A stretch of DNA of 64,000 nucleotides from Autumnicola sp041679265 (GTDB lineage: Bacteria > Bacteroidota > Bacteroidia > Flavobacteriales > Flavobacteriaceae). Below are positions 8,404 to 18,922 of this stretch, in pieces. The notes under the pieces were generated by a model that saw only the letters and a list, made by a program, of their open reading frames with translations, ran no database searches and was not told the origin of the DNA. The position numbers and the translations under genes were made by a program. Numbering within the stretch: position 1 is the stretch's first letter; each line of letters begins with the position of its first letter. The DNA lies in contig NZ_JBGFSM010000006.1 of the NCBI RefSeq assembly GCF_041679265.1, positions 205,592 to 269,591 of the forward strand, in the 5' to 3' direction.

Positions 8404-9679
8404 AAATCTGCTTCAAGACATTGTAATAAAGAGCAGGCCTGGAATATTCTGAAAAATCCTGGTTTTTAAAAATAGCCCTGAAGGTCCCTCCTACTTCCTT
8501 TACCTGGTTTAAAGCCTTATTCACTTCTTCATATACCTGCTCCTCGCGCACTTCCTTATAAATATGAGAATTAAAAATATAAGGATGCAGCATTAAAGGC
8601 GTGGTTACTTCCATATTAATATCATAAAAAAGAAAAGGAGTACAGGTCCCGGCCCTGAAACCTAAAGCATCGGGATACCCCATAGAAAAATCATTATGTA
8701 CCTCCAGTTCCACCAGGTTATTGTAATTTTCAGGAAGTCCAAGGTCATGTCGGGAATTTAATACATGATCCAGCGAGCTGTGCACAATATTTTCCATTCG
8801 TAATTTTTCTGTTTTCAGGCTTTTCATATCCCGCACAGCATAATACCCCTGCAATAATCCTACTTTGGCATAATCTCCAACATATTTAATTACAGACCTG
8901 CCGGGGATGCGATTATAATTGATGTTACGGTCATGGATACTGAAATTGCTTAGCTGAAACATGAAAAACATCTTGAGCTTATGGGCTTTAATAAAAGCTA
9001 TGAGCTCTTCAAAAATATTAAAGGGGTCTTTTTTTGCTCTGAAGGAAACTTTTATACGATCAAAGACCTTATGGAAATTAAACTGAAGAAGATCCCGGTT
9101 TAGCCCGGCGATGCTTCTAAGAACCCCTTTATTTCTATAGGCGAAAATATTTTCCACAGCCATTACCGCGCTGGCCTCAAAAACCCGGGGCTGAAATTCT
9201 ATATCCGGAAATCGCTCTTCCAGCACCTTCCTGAATTTTAAAGCCCATTTATCTACCACGGGGGAAGAGAGAAAACCTTTTTGGTAAGCCAGGCTTTCGG
9301 AAACCGGGAAGCGTTCGGCTTCATCTTTTACGTGAGGCGCATATTCTTCATACCTGCTTAACAAATAAAAAGAAGCCGCAAAAATATCAAATGGAAGGGC
9401 ACTTGCTTCAGGAACAGCAAAAAAACAGACACTATCTTCCCATGGCAGCACCTTTATTTCTACTTCAGAAAACCCCTGTTCTGTTAACAGATCTACCTTT
9501 TGTATAAAAAGTTCTTTTCCCAAAGCTTGTTTTCCGTAAGAAAGCTTCATGCCGTCATGAGCTATAAATTCTTCAATTTTAGTGGTGAATTTTATAGATA
9601 TACCCAATATCGCCGTACACAAATGTTTAAAAATGTATATAATCCTGGGCGTAATTTTTTGAGTATAAATAAGTAACAT
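8390..9679 (-). CDS. Polysaccharide deacetylase-family protein (Bacteroidota type)
   Basis: A 429-residue protein with the architecture of a Bacteroidota family: an N-terminal domain of about 150 residues (MLLIYTQKITPRIIYIFKH...) followed by a carbohydrate-esterase-4-like barrel. Seen: FDIFAASFYLLSRYEEY in the N-terminal domain, FFMFQLSNFSIHDRN in the barrel, and HNDFSMGYPDALGFRAGT near the C-terminus. The usual CE4 metal-binding Asp-His-His set is not clearly preserved, so deacetylase activity is uncertain; a role in cell-surface polysaccharide is inferred. It sits between radC and yjjG on the same strand, 9 bases from radC, and overlaps yjjG. Confidence 0.78.
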   Translation of the reverse strand: MLLIYTQKITPRIIYIFKHLCTAILGISIKFTTKIEEFIAHDGMKLSYGKQALGKELFIQKVDLLTEQGFSEVEIKVLPWEDSVCFFAVPEASALPFDIFAASFYLLSRYEEYAPHVKDEAERFPVSESLAYQKGFLSSPVVDKWALKFRKVLEERFPDIEFQPRVFEASAVMAVENIFAYRNKGVLRSIAGLNRDLLQFNFHKVFDRIKVSFRAKKDPFNIFEELIAFIKAHKLKMFFMFQLSNFSIHDRNINYNRIPGRSVIKYVGDYAKVGLLQGYYAVRDMKSLKTEKLRMENIVHSSLDHVLNSRHDLGLPENYNNLVELEVHNDFSMGYPDALGFRAGTCTPFLFYDINMEVTTPLMLHPYIFNSHIYKEVREEQVYEEVNKALNQVKEVGGTFRAIFKNQDFSEYSRPALYYNVLKQIYEVE

Positions 9680-9688
9680 CAGGAAAAA

Positions 9689-10387
9689 TTAAAGAATACC
9701 TTCGTCTGCAAAGCTAAAATAAGATTTTTCAGTAACAATAATATGATCGAGCACCTTTATATCCAGGCTTTCACAAGCGGTTTTTAACTTCGCGGTAAGC
9801 TGCTTATCTGCTTCGCTTGGTTTTAGGTTTCCCGAAGGATGGTTATGGGTAAGGATGATAGCAGTGGCACCTAATTCCAGAGCCTTTTTTAGAGTAATCC
9901 TCACATCCACCAAAGTGCCTGTAATACCCCCTTTGCTTAATTGCAGCTGTTCCAGCACTTTATTGGAGTTGTTGAGATAGATTATCCAGAATTCCTCATG
10001 AGGCAGCTCTCCAATTACAGGCTGCATAAGCTCAAAAACAGAATGGCTGGAAGTAATTTTCTTTTTCTCCAGGGCCTCCTCCAGCCTCCTCCTGCGGCCA
10101 AGCTCTAATGCAGCTACAATACTCACCGCCTTAGCCTCCCCTATTCCTTTAAAATTACACAGTTGATTTACCGAAAGCCGGGACAATTCGCTCAGGTTAT
10201 TCTGGGTAGAAGCCAGGATCCTTTTGCTCAATTCCACCGCACTTTCTTCCCGGTTACCAGAACCTATAAGAATAGCTATAAGTTCTGAATCACTTAGGCT
10301 AGTCCTGCCTTTTTGAAGTAACTTCTCCCTTGGGCGGTCATCCTCTGCCCAATTTTTTATGCTGAATGCTGCGCGCTCCTTCTCCAT
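9689..10387 (-). CDS. radC: RadC-family JAB-domain protein
   Basis: A 232-residue protein, the normal RadC length. It has an N-terminal UPF0758 region, helix-hairpin-helix FKGIGEAKA (79-87), and a C-terminal JAB/MPN metal-binding domain with HNHPSG (181-186) and D194. RadC was named for DNA repair but its true function is unsettled; in mobile elements, related proteins accompany anti-restriction genes, but here the genomic setting is core. It is the first gene of a run radC - deacetylase - yjjG on the minus strand. Confidence 0.92.
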   Translation of the reverse strand: MEKERAAFSIKNWAEDDRPREKLLQKGRTSLSDSELIAILIGSGNREESAVELSKRILASTQNNLSELSRLSVNQLCNFKGIGEAKAVSIVAALELGRRRRLEEALEKKKITSSHSVFELMQPVIGELPHEEFWIIYLNNSNKVLEQLQLSKGGITGTLVDVRITLKKALELGATAIILTHNHPSGNLKPSEADKQLTAKLKTACESLDIKVLDHIIVTEKSYFSFADEGIL

Positions 10388-10449
10388 TGTGTGCTAAAGA
10401 TATAAAACCTTTCATACCAAAAGCATCCCCGCACTTGAAAATGAAGCAA

Positions 10450-11805
10450 TTATTTTAACCAGGTTTTTACTTCTTCAAAATCCAGGCCGCCGTAATTGCC
10501 GCTACTCATAAACAGTAACGCACTATGTTCCAGTTCAAGGTTCCGCAGGCTCTCATGCAATTGCTCCGGCTGGGTATATACTTTGAGATTTTCCTTTTTA
10601 AAGGCTGAAAAGATCTGGGCTTCAGAAATATTTTCAAGCTTTTTTAGCTTTACCGCTTCAGGAGAGTAAAAAACGAAAGCTTCATCAGCTTTATCCAAAG
10701 TACCTTCATATTGTTCTAAAAATTCGGCATTCAGGCTGCTGTACGTATGTAGTTCAAGGCAGGCAATCAATTTCCTGTTTTGAAACTGTTCTTTTACCGC
10801 TGCCGTGGTTGCCTTTACTTTGGAAGGGCTGTGCGCAAAATCTTTAAATATTACCGCTGAAGATGATTCGGCTACTTTTTCCAGGCGTTTGGAGGCTCCT
10901 TTAAAAGTGGCAATTGCTTCATAAAAATCATCTTCGTCTATTCCCATATGCTGGCAGATCCATTTTGCGCCGGCAAGATTGCTCAGGTTATGATGCCCAA
11001 ATATTTCCAGAGGCAATTCTCCTTCAGGTGTATCCAGCAGCGTATGCTCGCCTTCCACATGATATTCCGGCGTATGGTAAGGATGTTTTCTTATGGGATT
11101 GGTGGTGGCTTCTGCTATGTTTTTAATTTCAGCATCTTCCTCATTATACACCAGAATGCCGCCGTTTACGATAGCATCCACAAAAATCCTGAATTGCTCC
11201 ACATAAATTTCATAGCTAGTAAAAACGTTTATATGGTCCCAGGCAATTCCGCTTAAAAGAGCAATATTTGGCTGATATATATGAAATTTTGGCCTGCGGT
11301 CTATTGCAGAAGATAAATATTCATCTCCCTCAATTACTATAAAATCATTTTCTTCAGTTAAACGCACTGAATTGGAATAGTTTTCCAAGGCTGCTCCAAC
11401 CATATAATCTACCTGTTTTTCATGATATTTCATCACGTGAAGAATCATGGAGGTAATAGTGGTTTTGCCATGTGAGCCACCAATTACCACACGGGTTTTA
11501 TTTTTAGATTGCTCATAAAGAAATTCGGGGTAGGAAAAAACCGCCAATCCCAGGTGCTGCGCTTTTAAAAGTTCAGGGTTATCTGCTTTTGCATGCATCC
11601 CAAGGATCACGGCATCCAAATCTTCCGTAATTTTCTCCGGGAACCACCCCCACTCAGCAGGTAACATGTTATATTTCCTTAGTTTAGAAAGGGAAGGTTC
11701 AAAAATGGCATCATCGCTCCCGGTAATTTGATATCCTTTTTCTTTTAGGGCAATAGCAAGGGCGTGCATTGCGCTGCCGCCAATTGCTATAAAATGAAGT
11801 TTCAT
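10450..11805 (-). CDS. mpl: UDP-N-acetylmuramate:L-alanyl-gamma-D-glutamyl-meso-DAP ligase Mpl
   Basis: A 451-residue Mur ligase that attaches recycled murein tripeptide to UDP-MurNAc, for peptidoglycan recycling in the cytoplasm. Seen: an N-terminal Rossmann domain starting HFIAIGGSAMHALA (the Mpl signature, distinct from MurC), ATP-binding GGSHGKTT (109-116), a central ligase domain with GDEY and GIAWDHINVF, and a C-terminal domain with FKDFAHSPSKV. Length is typical. A strong promoter (TTTG-N17-TATATTTG) lies 17 bases upstream of the start. Confidence 0.93.
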   Translation of the reverse strand: MKLHFIAIGGSAMHALAIALKEKGYQITGSDDAIFEPSLSKLRKYNMLPAEWGWFPEKITEDLDAVILGMHAKADNPELLKAQHLGLAVFSYPEFLYEQSKNKTRVVIGGSHGKTTITSMILHVMKYHEKQVDYMVGAALENYSNSVRLTEENDFIVIEGDEYLSSAIDRRPKFHIYQPNIALLSGIAWDHINVFTSYEIYVEQFRIFVDAIVNGGILVYNEEDAEIKNIAEATTNPIRKHPYHTPEYHVEGEHTLLDTPEGELPLEIFGHHNLSNLAGAKWICQHMGIDEDDFYEAIATFKGASKRLEKVAESSSAVIFKDFAHSPSKVKATTAAVKEQFQNRKLIACLELHTYSSLNAEFLEQYEGTLDKADEAFVFYSPEAVKLKKLENISEAQIFSAFKKENLKVYTQPEQLHESLRNLELEHSALLFMSSGNYGGLDFEEVKTWLK

Positions 11806-11821
11806 AAAAGCTAAATTTCAG

Positions 11822-11850
11822 CAAATATAATTATTTAAGACTGAAGCAAA
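11822..11850 (-). promoter_or_regulatory. Bacteroidota-type promoter of mpl
   Basis: Read on the minus strand: TTTG at 11850-11847, 17 bases, TATATTTG at 11829-11822, a full match to the -33/-7 pattern. The mpl ATG begins at 11805. Confidence 0.65.
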
Positions 11851-11856
11851 GGAGTA

Positions 11857-12738
11857 TTAAATCATATCCTTAAGCCGTTTTTTAAGCGCTATGGCTTCTT
11901 CAAAATCCGGCTCCATAACCAGCGCGCGGTTTACATTTTCAAGTGCTTTTTCCTGGTTTTTTTGATACAGCTGTACTTCTGCCATTTTAAGATACGCCCA
12001 TTCCGGAGCCTTTAAGTCTTTATAACCGTAATTTTGGAGGTATTCCTTGAGCAGCTTTAGGGTAAATTGTGGTTTAAGTTTATATTTAACCGCTGCTTCC
12101 GCCAGTTCATAGTTCATGGTGTTGCGCACCAGCAGTTCAGGATGATGGGAAGCAAGTGCTAAAGCTTCGGCAATACTGGCACGTGCATTTTGCAGGTCTT
12201 CTTTTTCAGCAAAAATAAAAGCCTGAGCCAGGTATCCATCCAAGGCATTTATTTTCACCAGCTCTTTCTGGTATTTTCCTGCCAAGGCCTCATCGCCCCC
12301 CAAAAAGGATGGCAGCTGCATATAAAGCTCTACAAGCGCCCTCCTGGACTGTGCGTGACCAGGATCCAGCGAGGCAGCCCGGGAAAGGTATTTTTTAATA
12401 TCATCCAGTAAAAACGCAGCAGTAAATTTGGAACCGTAAAAGGCTTTTAAACCCATGGCTCCTCCCAGTTTAAAATTATAACCAGCGTTCTCAGGATGAT
12501 TTTTAACCAGGACTTTATATCCTGCAATTGCGTCATCCCAATCTCTCCTAAAACTGGAAATATCAGCCAGATATTCCAGGGCTTTTTCTTTGTCTTTATT
12601 CCTTTTGAATATTGCTTCAGCCTTTTCAATTTCTCCTTTTTGGAGATATTTCTCCCCCTGGATAAAATCTCCCTGGGCAGCGATATTACCGTTAAAAACA
12701 AGTAGAAACCAGATAAAAGTCAGAAAGTGCGCCTTCAT
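11857..12738 (-). CDS. Exported tetratricopeptide-repeat protein
   Basis: A 293-residue protein with a signal peptide (FLTFIWFLLVFNGNIAAQ) followed by TPR-like helical repeats through the whole chain, for example KYLQKGEIEKAEAIFKRN, AIAGYKVLVKNHPENAGYNF and KALENVNRALVMEPDFEEA. It resembles the Bacteroidota family of periplasmic TPR proteins in which one central segment (FYGSKFTAAFLLDDIKKYL) is not a repeat. TPR domains bind partner proteins; the partner is unknown. It sits upstream of mpl on the same strand with 51 bases between, but mpl has its own promoter. Confidence 0.82.
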   Translation of the reverse strand: MKAHFLTFIWFLLVFNGNIAAQGDFIQGEKYLQKGEIEKAEAIFKRNKDKEKALEYLADISSFRRDWDDAIAGYKVLVKNHPENAGYNFKLGGAMGLKAFYGSKFTAAFLLDDIKKYLSRAASLDPGHAQSRRALVELYMQLPSFLGGDEALAGKYQKELVKINALDGYLAQAFIFAEKEDLQNARASIAEALALASHHPELLVRNTMNYELAEAAVKYKLKPQFTLKLLKEYLQNYGYKDLKAPEWAYLKMAEVQLYQKNQEKALENVNRALVMEPDFEEAIALKKRLKDMI

Positions 12739-12947
12739 TTTCTAATATTTTGTTAATTTTATTAATCCACCTGACATTTTTAATCAATAGTTATCAACAA
12801 ATGTGCAGATGCCCGCAATTATTTCCCGAATAATGTTAAAGCCGTTTGCTTTTCGACCTTCCATGTTAAAAATTATTTTAATATTTGCGATACTTTTTAA
12901 TAATGAGTTCAAACCTAAACTTTAAAGTTGAATTTAACACCTAGCCT

Positions 12948-15900
12948 ATGCAAAATTTTACTTTAGGTAAAAAAGGAAAGTTTTTTTCCTTCTTTGCCTT
13001 TATTTTATTAATTGGAATTTTCCCCTCTTTTGGACAGACGGGAAATTGTCCTACAGTAGGTGACGAGGATACCACCACAGATGGTAATCAACAGTCATTT
13101 TGCTATTTATCCACGGTTGCCGATCTTGATGGAACAGCGGCAAGTGGAACTACCCTTAGATGGTACCGCTCTGCGACCGGCACCACTCCTATTCCCGCAA
13201 CAGAACTTCTACAGGATGGCATATACTATGCCGGAAATACTGAAGGTACCTGCAACAGCAGACCTTCAGTAAATGTTGATGTAGATGATTATGGTGCACC
13301 TTCACCAAGTTTTGGAGTAGTATTTTCGCCATGTATGTACAGCACTACAGGCGCAAATACTGTTGCAGAACTTATTGACCTTGTGGAAGGAAATGAGGTG
13401 GAAGTATATACTCAGGAATTCAGTGGTTCCCCACTTAATCCCGGAACAACCTTAACTCCAGAAACAAGCTACTATGTAGGCCAGAGAAATCCTGTTACCA
13501 ATTGCCCTACCAGCAGGGTAGCGGTAAGATACGATCCTATAGCCGTTCAGCCACCATCCGGTGAGACCGAACAAGTTTTTTGTGACGGAGCAACCGTTGC
13601 CGATTTACAGGCTACAGGAACTAACAGATGGTACAGCACCGAAGATTCCTTCCCTGCTTTAGATCCTGCCACTCCATTAATTGACGGAGAGACTTATTAC
13701 GCAACTCAGATTATAAACAGGGTCAATTCTCCGGAACCTCCCTGTGAAAGTATTGCCCGCTTCCAGGTAAACGTAACTGTACTGGATGCAGGGGAAGATA
13801 ATACAGATAATACCTTATGTATTTCTGAAGCTGATTCCCAGCTGAATACTGTTGCCAATGCCCGCACCTATTTTGAAAGTCTTTTGGAAGATGGTGTTCC
13901 TACCGGAGGCAGCTTTTCTCCTTCCTTGGAAAGCATTGTGAGCAGCTATAACAGTGATCCTGCGGGAACTTACCAAACCACCTACACCGCTACTTTTAGT
14001 ATTGGCTGTACAGATACCGTACTTTTAGGTGTGAATGTTCAGGAAGATCCAAACGCGGGTGAAGACAGGGATGTAACTGTTTGTGAAAGCGACCTGGCAC
14101 CTTTTCTTCCATTGAACACCCTTCTAATTCCGTTAGCTCAGTCGTATATTGAAGATTTTATAAATGATTCCGGCTTGGATCCAACCGGGGAGTTTTCGCC
14201 ATCTATTGAGAATTTATTCGACCAGATAAACGAAGATGCGCTGAATAATGCGTTCCCTTCCACCTATACCGTCACTTATACCGTAGATAACGGTGGATGT
14301 GTGGCCTCTTCAACTTTAAATCTTACTATTGAAGATGTTGCCGATGCAGGAACAACTGTTACAGATCCTGTAGTATTTTGCGAAACAGATGTGGCAGAGG
14401 AAGGCATTTTTGCCAGCGAAGATGCATTGGAAGCTTATTACCTGGAATTGCTTGGAGCTGAAGATACAGACGGTACTTTCTCTCCCACAATTAGCAGCCT
14501 TATTGCCAATTTTAACGACGGGGATGCCGCCGGAGATTACAGTGTTACCTATACTGTAGAAAGAACCAGTTGTGGAAACGCTTCTGCCAGCGCAACCATT
14601 ACCATAAACGCTGCTGTACCTGCAGAGGCAGGAACTATTACCAACAGAAGTTACTGTAGCACCAGTCCTGAAATTGGACTTGTGAGCCTGCTCGATGGTA
14701 CTTCCATGCCAGGTGGAACCTTTAGCAGTACAGATATTGATGTGACTTCACAAAATTTCAATCCGGCAACTGCGGGAGAAGGATCATACGTGATTACCTA
14801 TACGGTGAGCGAAGATGATGAAGCTTCTTGTTTAACCGGAACAGATTCTGAAGATTTCACTATTACAGTGGAACAAGCTCCTGATGCAGGTACCTCTGCC
14901 TCTGAAGAAATTTGTATTAATAATCTGGAAGAGGATGTTTTTGCAAGCGAAGCCAGTCTTAGAGCCTATTATATAGCATTACTTGGAGCTGAAGATACAG
15001 AGGGAACTTTCTCTCCTGCATTGAATACTCTTATTGCCAGTTACAATGATGGAATTGATGGCGCTGCTGAAGATTTTAGCACCACCTATACCGTGGCAGG
15101 TTCTGTTTGTGAAGATGCAACCGCCACCGCCAGTTTAACAATTACCGCTGCGGAAACTGCAGAGGCAGGAACAATTACCTCACCTGAACCATATTGTTCT
15201 AATGAAGGAATAATAACTCTTGCAGATTTACTGGACACCTCATCTATGGCAGGAGGAACTTTCTCCAGCGAGGATGCCGATGTTGCAGATGGTACTTTTA
15301 ATCCTTCTACTGAAGGAGCCGGAGAACATTTGATTATTTACACAGTAAGTGAAGAAAATCCCGGGCTTTGCGTAGCAGGGACAGACACGGCACAATTTAC
15401 CATTACAGTTAATGATACGCCTAACTCAGGACCTGGCGGAAACGTGAATTTGTGTGTTTCCCAATTGGAGGAAATTCTTTCCAGCCCGGCGGCGCAGCAG
15501 GCTTTATTAGATGAATTTGGAGGCTCTTTTGATGCCGGAGGAGAATTTACTCCAAGCCTTGCTACCCTGGCCGCGCAATTTGCAGCCACCACCACCTTCC
15601 CTGCAAGTTTTACTGTAGAATATACCGTAACCAATGCAACTTGTGACGATTCAGCCACATATGAGATTGTTGTTTCAGAGACAAGGGAAGCCAATGCAGG
15701 CAATGATGTAGAAGATATTACCTTTTGTACCACAGATGCTGAAGTTGATCTTTTCTCTCTTCTCTCTGATGATGCCGATGCCACAGGTTCTTTTGAAGGA
15801 TATGAAGACGGAATTTTTGACCCATCAGTAGTTGGCGCAGGAACTTTCTCTATAGCTTATACGGTAAGCGGAGATGGAGAGTGCATTACAGGCTCTGATT

Positions 15901-17945
15901 CGGCAGAAATTACTATTGAAGTCTTTGAATCTCCTGATGCCGGTGCATCTGTGATTGATGTGGTTTGTATTGCAGATGTTGAAGGTATTAGCACTACCCA
16001 AGAGGCCATGGCTTTCTTTAGCGCTTATATAGACGGTAACGCAGAAATGGATGGAACCTTTGAACCATCTCTGGAAACATTAGCTGCTCAACTCCTTGCA
16101 TCTCCAATAGGAACTTTTGAAACCACCTACACTGTTGCTAATGATAACTGCTCAACGAGTTCAACATTAAGCATTACTGTAAGGGACCAAATTGAAGCTA
16201 ACCTGACTGAAGTAGACGATCCACCGGCTCCAATTTGCCAGAATGCCGGAATTCAGGATCTAACCAATTTTATTGGAGACAATCCTGACTTTGGAACTTT
16301 TGAAGGCTATGAAGATGGAACATTAGATCCGGGAGTATTAGCTGCAGGTGAATACGAGATCATCTACTCGCTAGACGAAGGTACAACCGAATGTGTAACA
16401 GGCTCTGATTCTATCTCCTTTACCATTACCATTGTAAACTCTGCTCTTGCAGGATTTGATGAGGACGTTGCTCTTTGTACAAATGATGAGGTTACAGATC
16501 TTTATACCTATATAGCTGATTTTGCTGATATGGATGGTGCTTTTACCTATAACGGAGAAGAACTGGAAAATGGAATGTTTGATCCTTCCATGTTCACACC
16601 CGGCACCTATGAAGTATTATATACCGTAGCGTCTGAAAATGATTGTGGAGAGGATACCGCTACTTATATCATAACAGTTTCAGAAGCTCCCGATGCGGGA
16701 ATGGATGATACCCTGGAAGTTTGCCAGAATGCAGAAATGCAGGATTTATTCATATTATTAGCCGATGATATTGCCGCCACAGGAGAATTTTCTCTTGATG
16801 GTGAGCTAATTGAAGACGGCATGATGGATCCTTCAGCTTTCGAGCCAGGGACTTATAATGTGATATACACAGTATCTAACGAAAACTGTTCAGATACCGC
16901 AACATTTGCTGTTACCGTACTTGACGCTGCAAACGCAGGAGCAGATATGGAAGTAACTTATTGTATGAATGACGGCACACAGCTATTGTTTGATGAAATT
17001 TCTGCCGATGCCGATGCTAACGGAACCTTCACCCTTGATGGTGAAACACTGGCAGACGGAATGTTTGACCCTGCAGCTTATGAGGCCGGAGAATATGAAA
17101 TCACCTACACCGTAGAATCTACTACAGATTGTGAGGACAGCAGCGCTACAATTACTGTTACCGTAGCCGAAACTCCTGCCGCGCCAACAGTGACAGATAT
17201 GAGCTTCTGTGCTACTGAAGACGCTACAGTTGCAGATCTTATGGCAGAAGGAACTAACCTGGTATATTATGCTGATGTAGAATTAAGCCAGCCTTTAGCT
17301 ATGGATGAGCCGCTTGTTAATAACACTCCGTACTACGTGACCCAGGTTGCAGATGAAGGCGGATGCGTTTCTGAAGCTGCCGTTATTATGGTTGCTATTA
17401 ATGATGCGCCTACTCCTACCATTAACACTAATGATCTGGAACTATGTGTTTATGATGACAACACCCTTGAAAATTTAAGCGCTGCCATTAACGAAACAGG
17501 AACAATTACCTGGTACTCTTCAGCAGAAGGAGACAATGCATTAAGTGAAAATACAGAGCTGGAAGACGGCGTAACTTATTATGCAACTCTTTTAGATGAG
17601 GTAACAGGATGTGAAAGTTCTCAAAGACTTTCTTACACCGTAACACTTGAAGATTGTGACCTTGTGTTCCCTGAAGGAATTTCACCTAATGATGATGGCA
17701 GGAATGACACATTTGATGTTAGGAATATAGAAGAAAAATATCCTAACTATACGCTGGTGATATTTAACAGATGGGGGAATACCATTTATAAAGGGAATGC
17801 CTCTACTCCAGACTGGGACGGAACTTCCAATCAATCTGGAAGCCTTGGAGACGGCGTGTTACCGGTAGGAGTTTACTTCTATGTGATTGATTTCAATGAT
17901 GGAGTAACGCCTCCTAAACAAGGTAAAATTTACCTAAGCCTATAG
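12948..17945 (+). CDS. Giant repetitive T9SS type B cargo, gliding/adhesin-like surface protein
   Basis: A 1665-residue exported protein. The signal peptide ends at about residue 30 (FPSFGQ). Residues about 90-1400 are made of repeated modules of roughly 80-100 residues, in two alternating types. One contains GTFSPSL..TYTV and a conserved Cys pair; the other contains GGTFSSTD...FNPATAGEG..I.YTVS. The sub-sequence LLGAED occurs twice in near-identical context. Residues about 1400-1570 are Ig/SprB-like. The last 90 residues (FPEGISPNDDGRNDTFDV ... FNRWGN ... GVYFYVIDF) are a type B T9SS sorting domain. The next two genes are PorP/SprF and an OmpA protein, matching known SprB/SprF arrangements. 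A role in adhesion or gliding is inferred; ligand unknown. Confidence 0.93.
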   Translation: MQNFTLGKKGKFFSFFAFILLIGIFPSFGQTGNCPTVGDEDTTTDGNQQSFCYLSTVADLDGTAASGTTLRWYRSATGTTPIPATELLQDGIYYAGNTEGTCNSRPSVNVDVDDYGAPSPSFGVVFSPCMYSTTGANTVAELIDLVEGNEVEVYTQEFSGSPLNPGTTLTPETSYYVGQRNPVTNCPTSRVAVRYDPIAVQPPSGETEQVFCDGATVADLQATGTNRWYSTEDSFPALDPATPLIDGETYYATQIINRVNSPEPPCESIARFQVNVTVLDAGEDNTDNTLCISEADSQLNTVANARTYFESLLEDGVPTGGSFSPSLESIVSSYNSDPAGTYQTTYTATFSIGCTDTVLLGVNVQEDPNAGEDRDVTVCESDLAPFLPLNTLLIPLAQSYIEDFINDSGLDPTGEFSPSIENLFDQINEDALNNAFPSTYTVTYTVDNGGCVASSTLNLTIEDVADAGTTVTDPVVFCETDVAEEGIFASEDALEAYYLELLGAEDTDGTFSPTISSLIANFNDGDAAGDYSVTYTVERTSCGNASASATITINAAVPAEAGTITNRSYCSTSPEIGLVSLLDGTSMPGGTFSSTDIDVTSQNFNPATAGEGSYVITYTVSEDDEASCLTGTDSEDFTITVEQAPDAGTSASEEICINNLEEDVFASEASLRAYYIALLGAEDTEGTFSPALNTLIASYNDGIDGAAEDFSTTYTVAGSVCEDATATASLTITAAETAEAGTITSPEPYCSNEGIITLADLLDTSSMAGGTFSSEDADVADGTFNPSTEGAGEHLIIYTVSEENPGLCVAGTDTAQFTITVNDTPNSGPGGNVNLCVSQLEEILSSPAAQQALLDEFGGSFDAGGEFTPSLATLAAQFAATTTFPASFTVEYTVTNATCDDSATYEIVVSETREANAGNDVEDITFCTTDAEVDLFSLLSDDADATGSFEGYEDGIFDPSVVGAGTFSIAYTVSGDGECITGSDSAEITIEVFESPDAGASVIDVVCIADVEGISTTQEAMAFFSAYIDGNAEMDGTFEPSLETLAAQLLASPIGTFETTYTVANDNCSTSSTLSITVRDQIEANLTEVDDPPAPICQNAGIQDLTNFIGDNPDFGTFEGYEDGTLDPGVLAAGEYEIIYSLDEGTTECVTGSDSISFTITIVNSALAGFDEDVALCTNDEVTDLYTYIADFADMDGAFTYNGEELENGMFDPSMFTPGTYEVLYTVASENDCGEDTATYIITVSEAPDAGMDDTLEVCQNAEMQDLFILLADDIAATGEFSLDGELIEDGMMDPSAFEPGTYNVIYTVSNENCSDTATFAVTVLDAANAGADMEVTYCMNDGTQLLFDEISADADANGTFTLDGETLADGMFDPAAYEAGEYEITYTVESTTDCEDSSATITVTVAETPAAPTVTDMSFCATEDATVADLMAEGTNLVYYADVELSQPLAMDEPLVNNTPYYVTQVADEGGCVSEAAVIMVAINDAPTPTINTNDLELCVYDDNTLENLSAAINETGTITWYSSAEGDNALSENTELEDGVTYYATLLDEVTGCESSQRLSYTVTLEDCDLVFPEGISPNDDGRNDTFDVRNIEEKYPNYTLVIFNRWGNTIYKGNASTPDWDGTSNQSGSLGDGVLPVGVYFYVIDFNDGVTPPKQGKIYLSL

Positions 17946-17968
17946 TCTAAAGGATAAACTAGAAAGAA

Positions 17969-18910
17969 ATGAAAAAAACAATAACAAAATATTTACTATT
18001 TGCAGGCATTATCCTTTTTTCTCTAAAAGGAATGTCGCAACAAGACCCTTTATTCACTCAGTACATGTATAATATGAGTGTAATAAATCCTGGTTACGCC
18101 ACAGACGATCCGGGAATGTTAAACCTGGGTGGAATTTATAGATCCCAGTGGCAGAATGTTGACGGTGCTCCAACCACCGCCAACTTCTTTGCCCATACTC
18201 CTATTAATGAAAGAGTAGAGCTGGGATTAACCGTTGTTCATGATGAAATAGGCGGATGGATCAAGGAAAACAACATCACTGCAGATTTCGCATATGTGCT
18301 TCCCGTTAGCAACAACAGCAAGCTTTCCTTTGGAGCCAAGGCGGGACTTACCACCTTTGATTCCAATACTTCTGGTATTATCTTAAACGAGGGAGATGAT
18401 CCTGCGTTCGAGAATTTTAATGAAGTATTTCCCGTATTTGGGGTGGGTGCCTTCTGGTTTGGCGATAATTACTACCTAGGAGTATCTGCACCAAACCTAT
18501 TCACCACAAAGCACCTGGACAATTTTGATGGTATACAGGCTGTGGGCGAAGAAAACATCCACTACTATTTTACCGGAGGTTATGTTTTTGACATCAGCCA
18601 GAATGTACGTTTAAAGCCTGCCTTTATGGTACGTGGGGTACAGGATGCGCCCCTTACAGTAGATGCTACGGCTAATGTACTTTTGTATGATAAATTAGAA
18701 GCCGGGATTGGCTATAGATTTAATGAAACTCTTACCGGACTGGTAAATTTCAAGATCACCCCGCAACTGCGCGTGGGCTATGCCTATGATCATTATACTT
18801 CAGATTATGCCGGATTTGATGTTGGCGGCACCCATGAGATCATGGTGTTGTTTGACATTGACCTGTTCGGCCTTACTAAAGGATATGACAAATCACCTCG
18901 ATTCTTCTAA
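17969..18910 (+). CDS. PorP/SprF-family type IX secretion membrane protein
   Basis: A 313-residue outer-membrane barrel with signal peptide (LLFAGIILFSLKGMSQ) and the family's opening QQDPLFTQYMYNM, followed by NPGYA and repeated amphipathic strands. In Flavobacterium johnsoniae, SprF is required to display the type B-CTD adhesin SprB, and PorP-like proteins tie the secretion machinery to individual cargo. This gene begins 23 bases after the giant type B cargo, so it is most likely that cargo's dedicated partner. The assignment to the family is firm; the pairing is inferred from gene order. Confidence 0.93.
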   Translation: MKKTITKYLLFAGIILFSLKGMSQQDPLFTQYMYNMSVINPGYATDDPGMLNLGGIYRSQWQNVDGAPTTANFFAHTPINERVELGLTVVHDEIGGWIKENNITADFAYVLPVSNNSKLSFGAKAGLTTFDSNTSGIILNEGDDPAFENFNEVFPVFGVGAFWFGDNYYLGVSAPNLFTTKHLDNFDGIQAVGEENIHYYFTGGYVFDISQNVRLKPAFMVRGVQDAPLTVDATANVLLYDKLEAGIGYRFNETLTGLVNFKITPQLRVGYAYDHYTSDYAGFDVGGTHEIMVLFDIDLFGLTKGYDKSPRFF

Positions 18911-18922
18911 AAACTGCATAAT

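Noticed and set aside
15338..15784. Antisense open frame inside the giant cargo gene
   Set aside because: It is the complement of a repetitive, codon-biased gene; there is no independent start context or motif.
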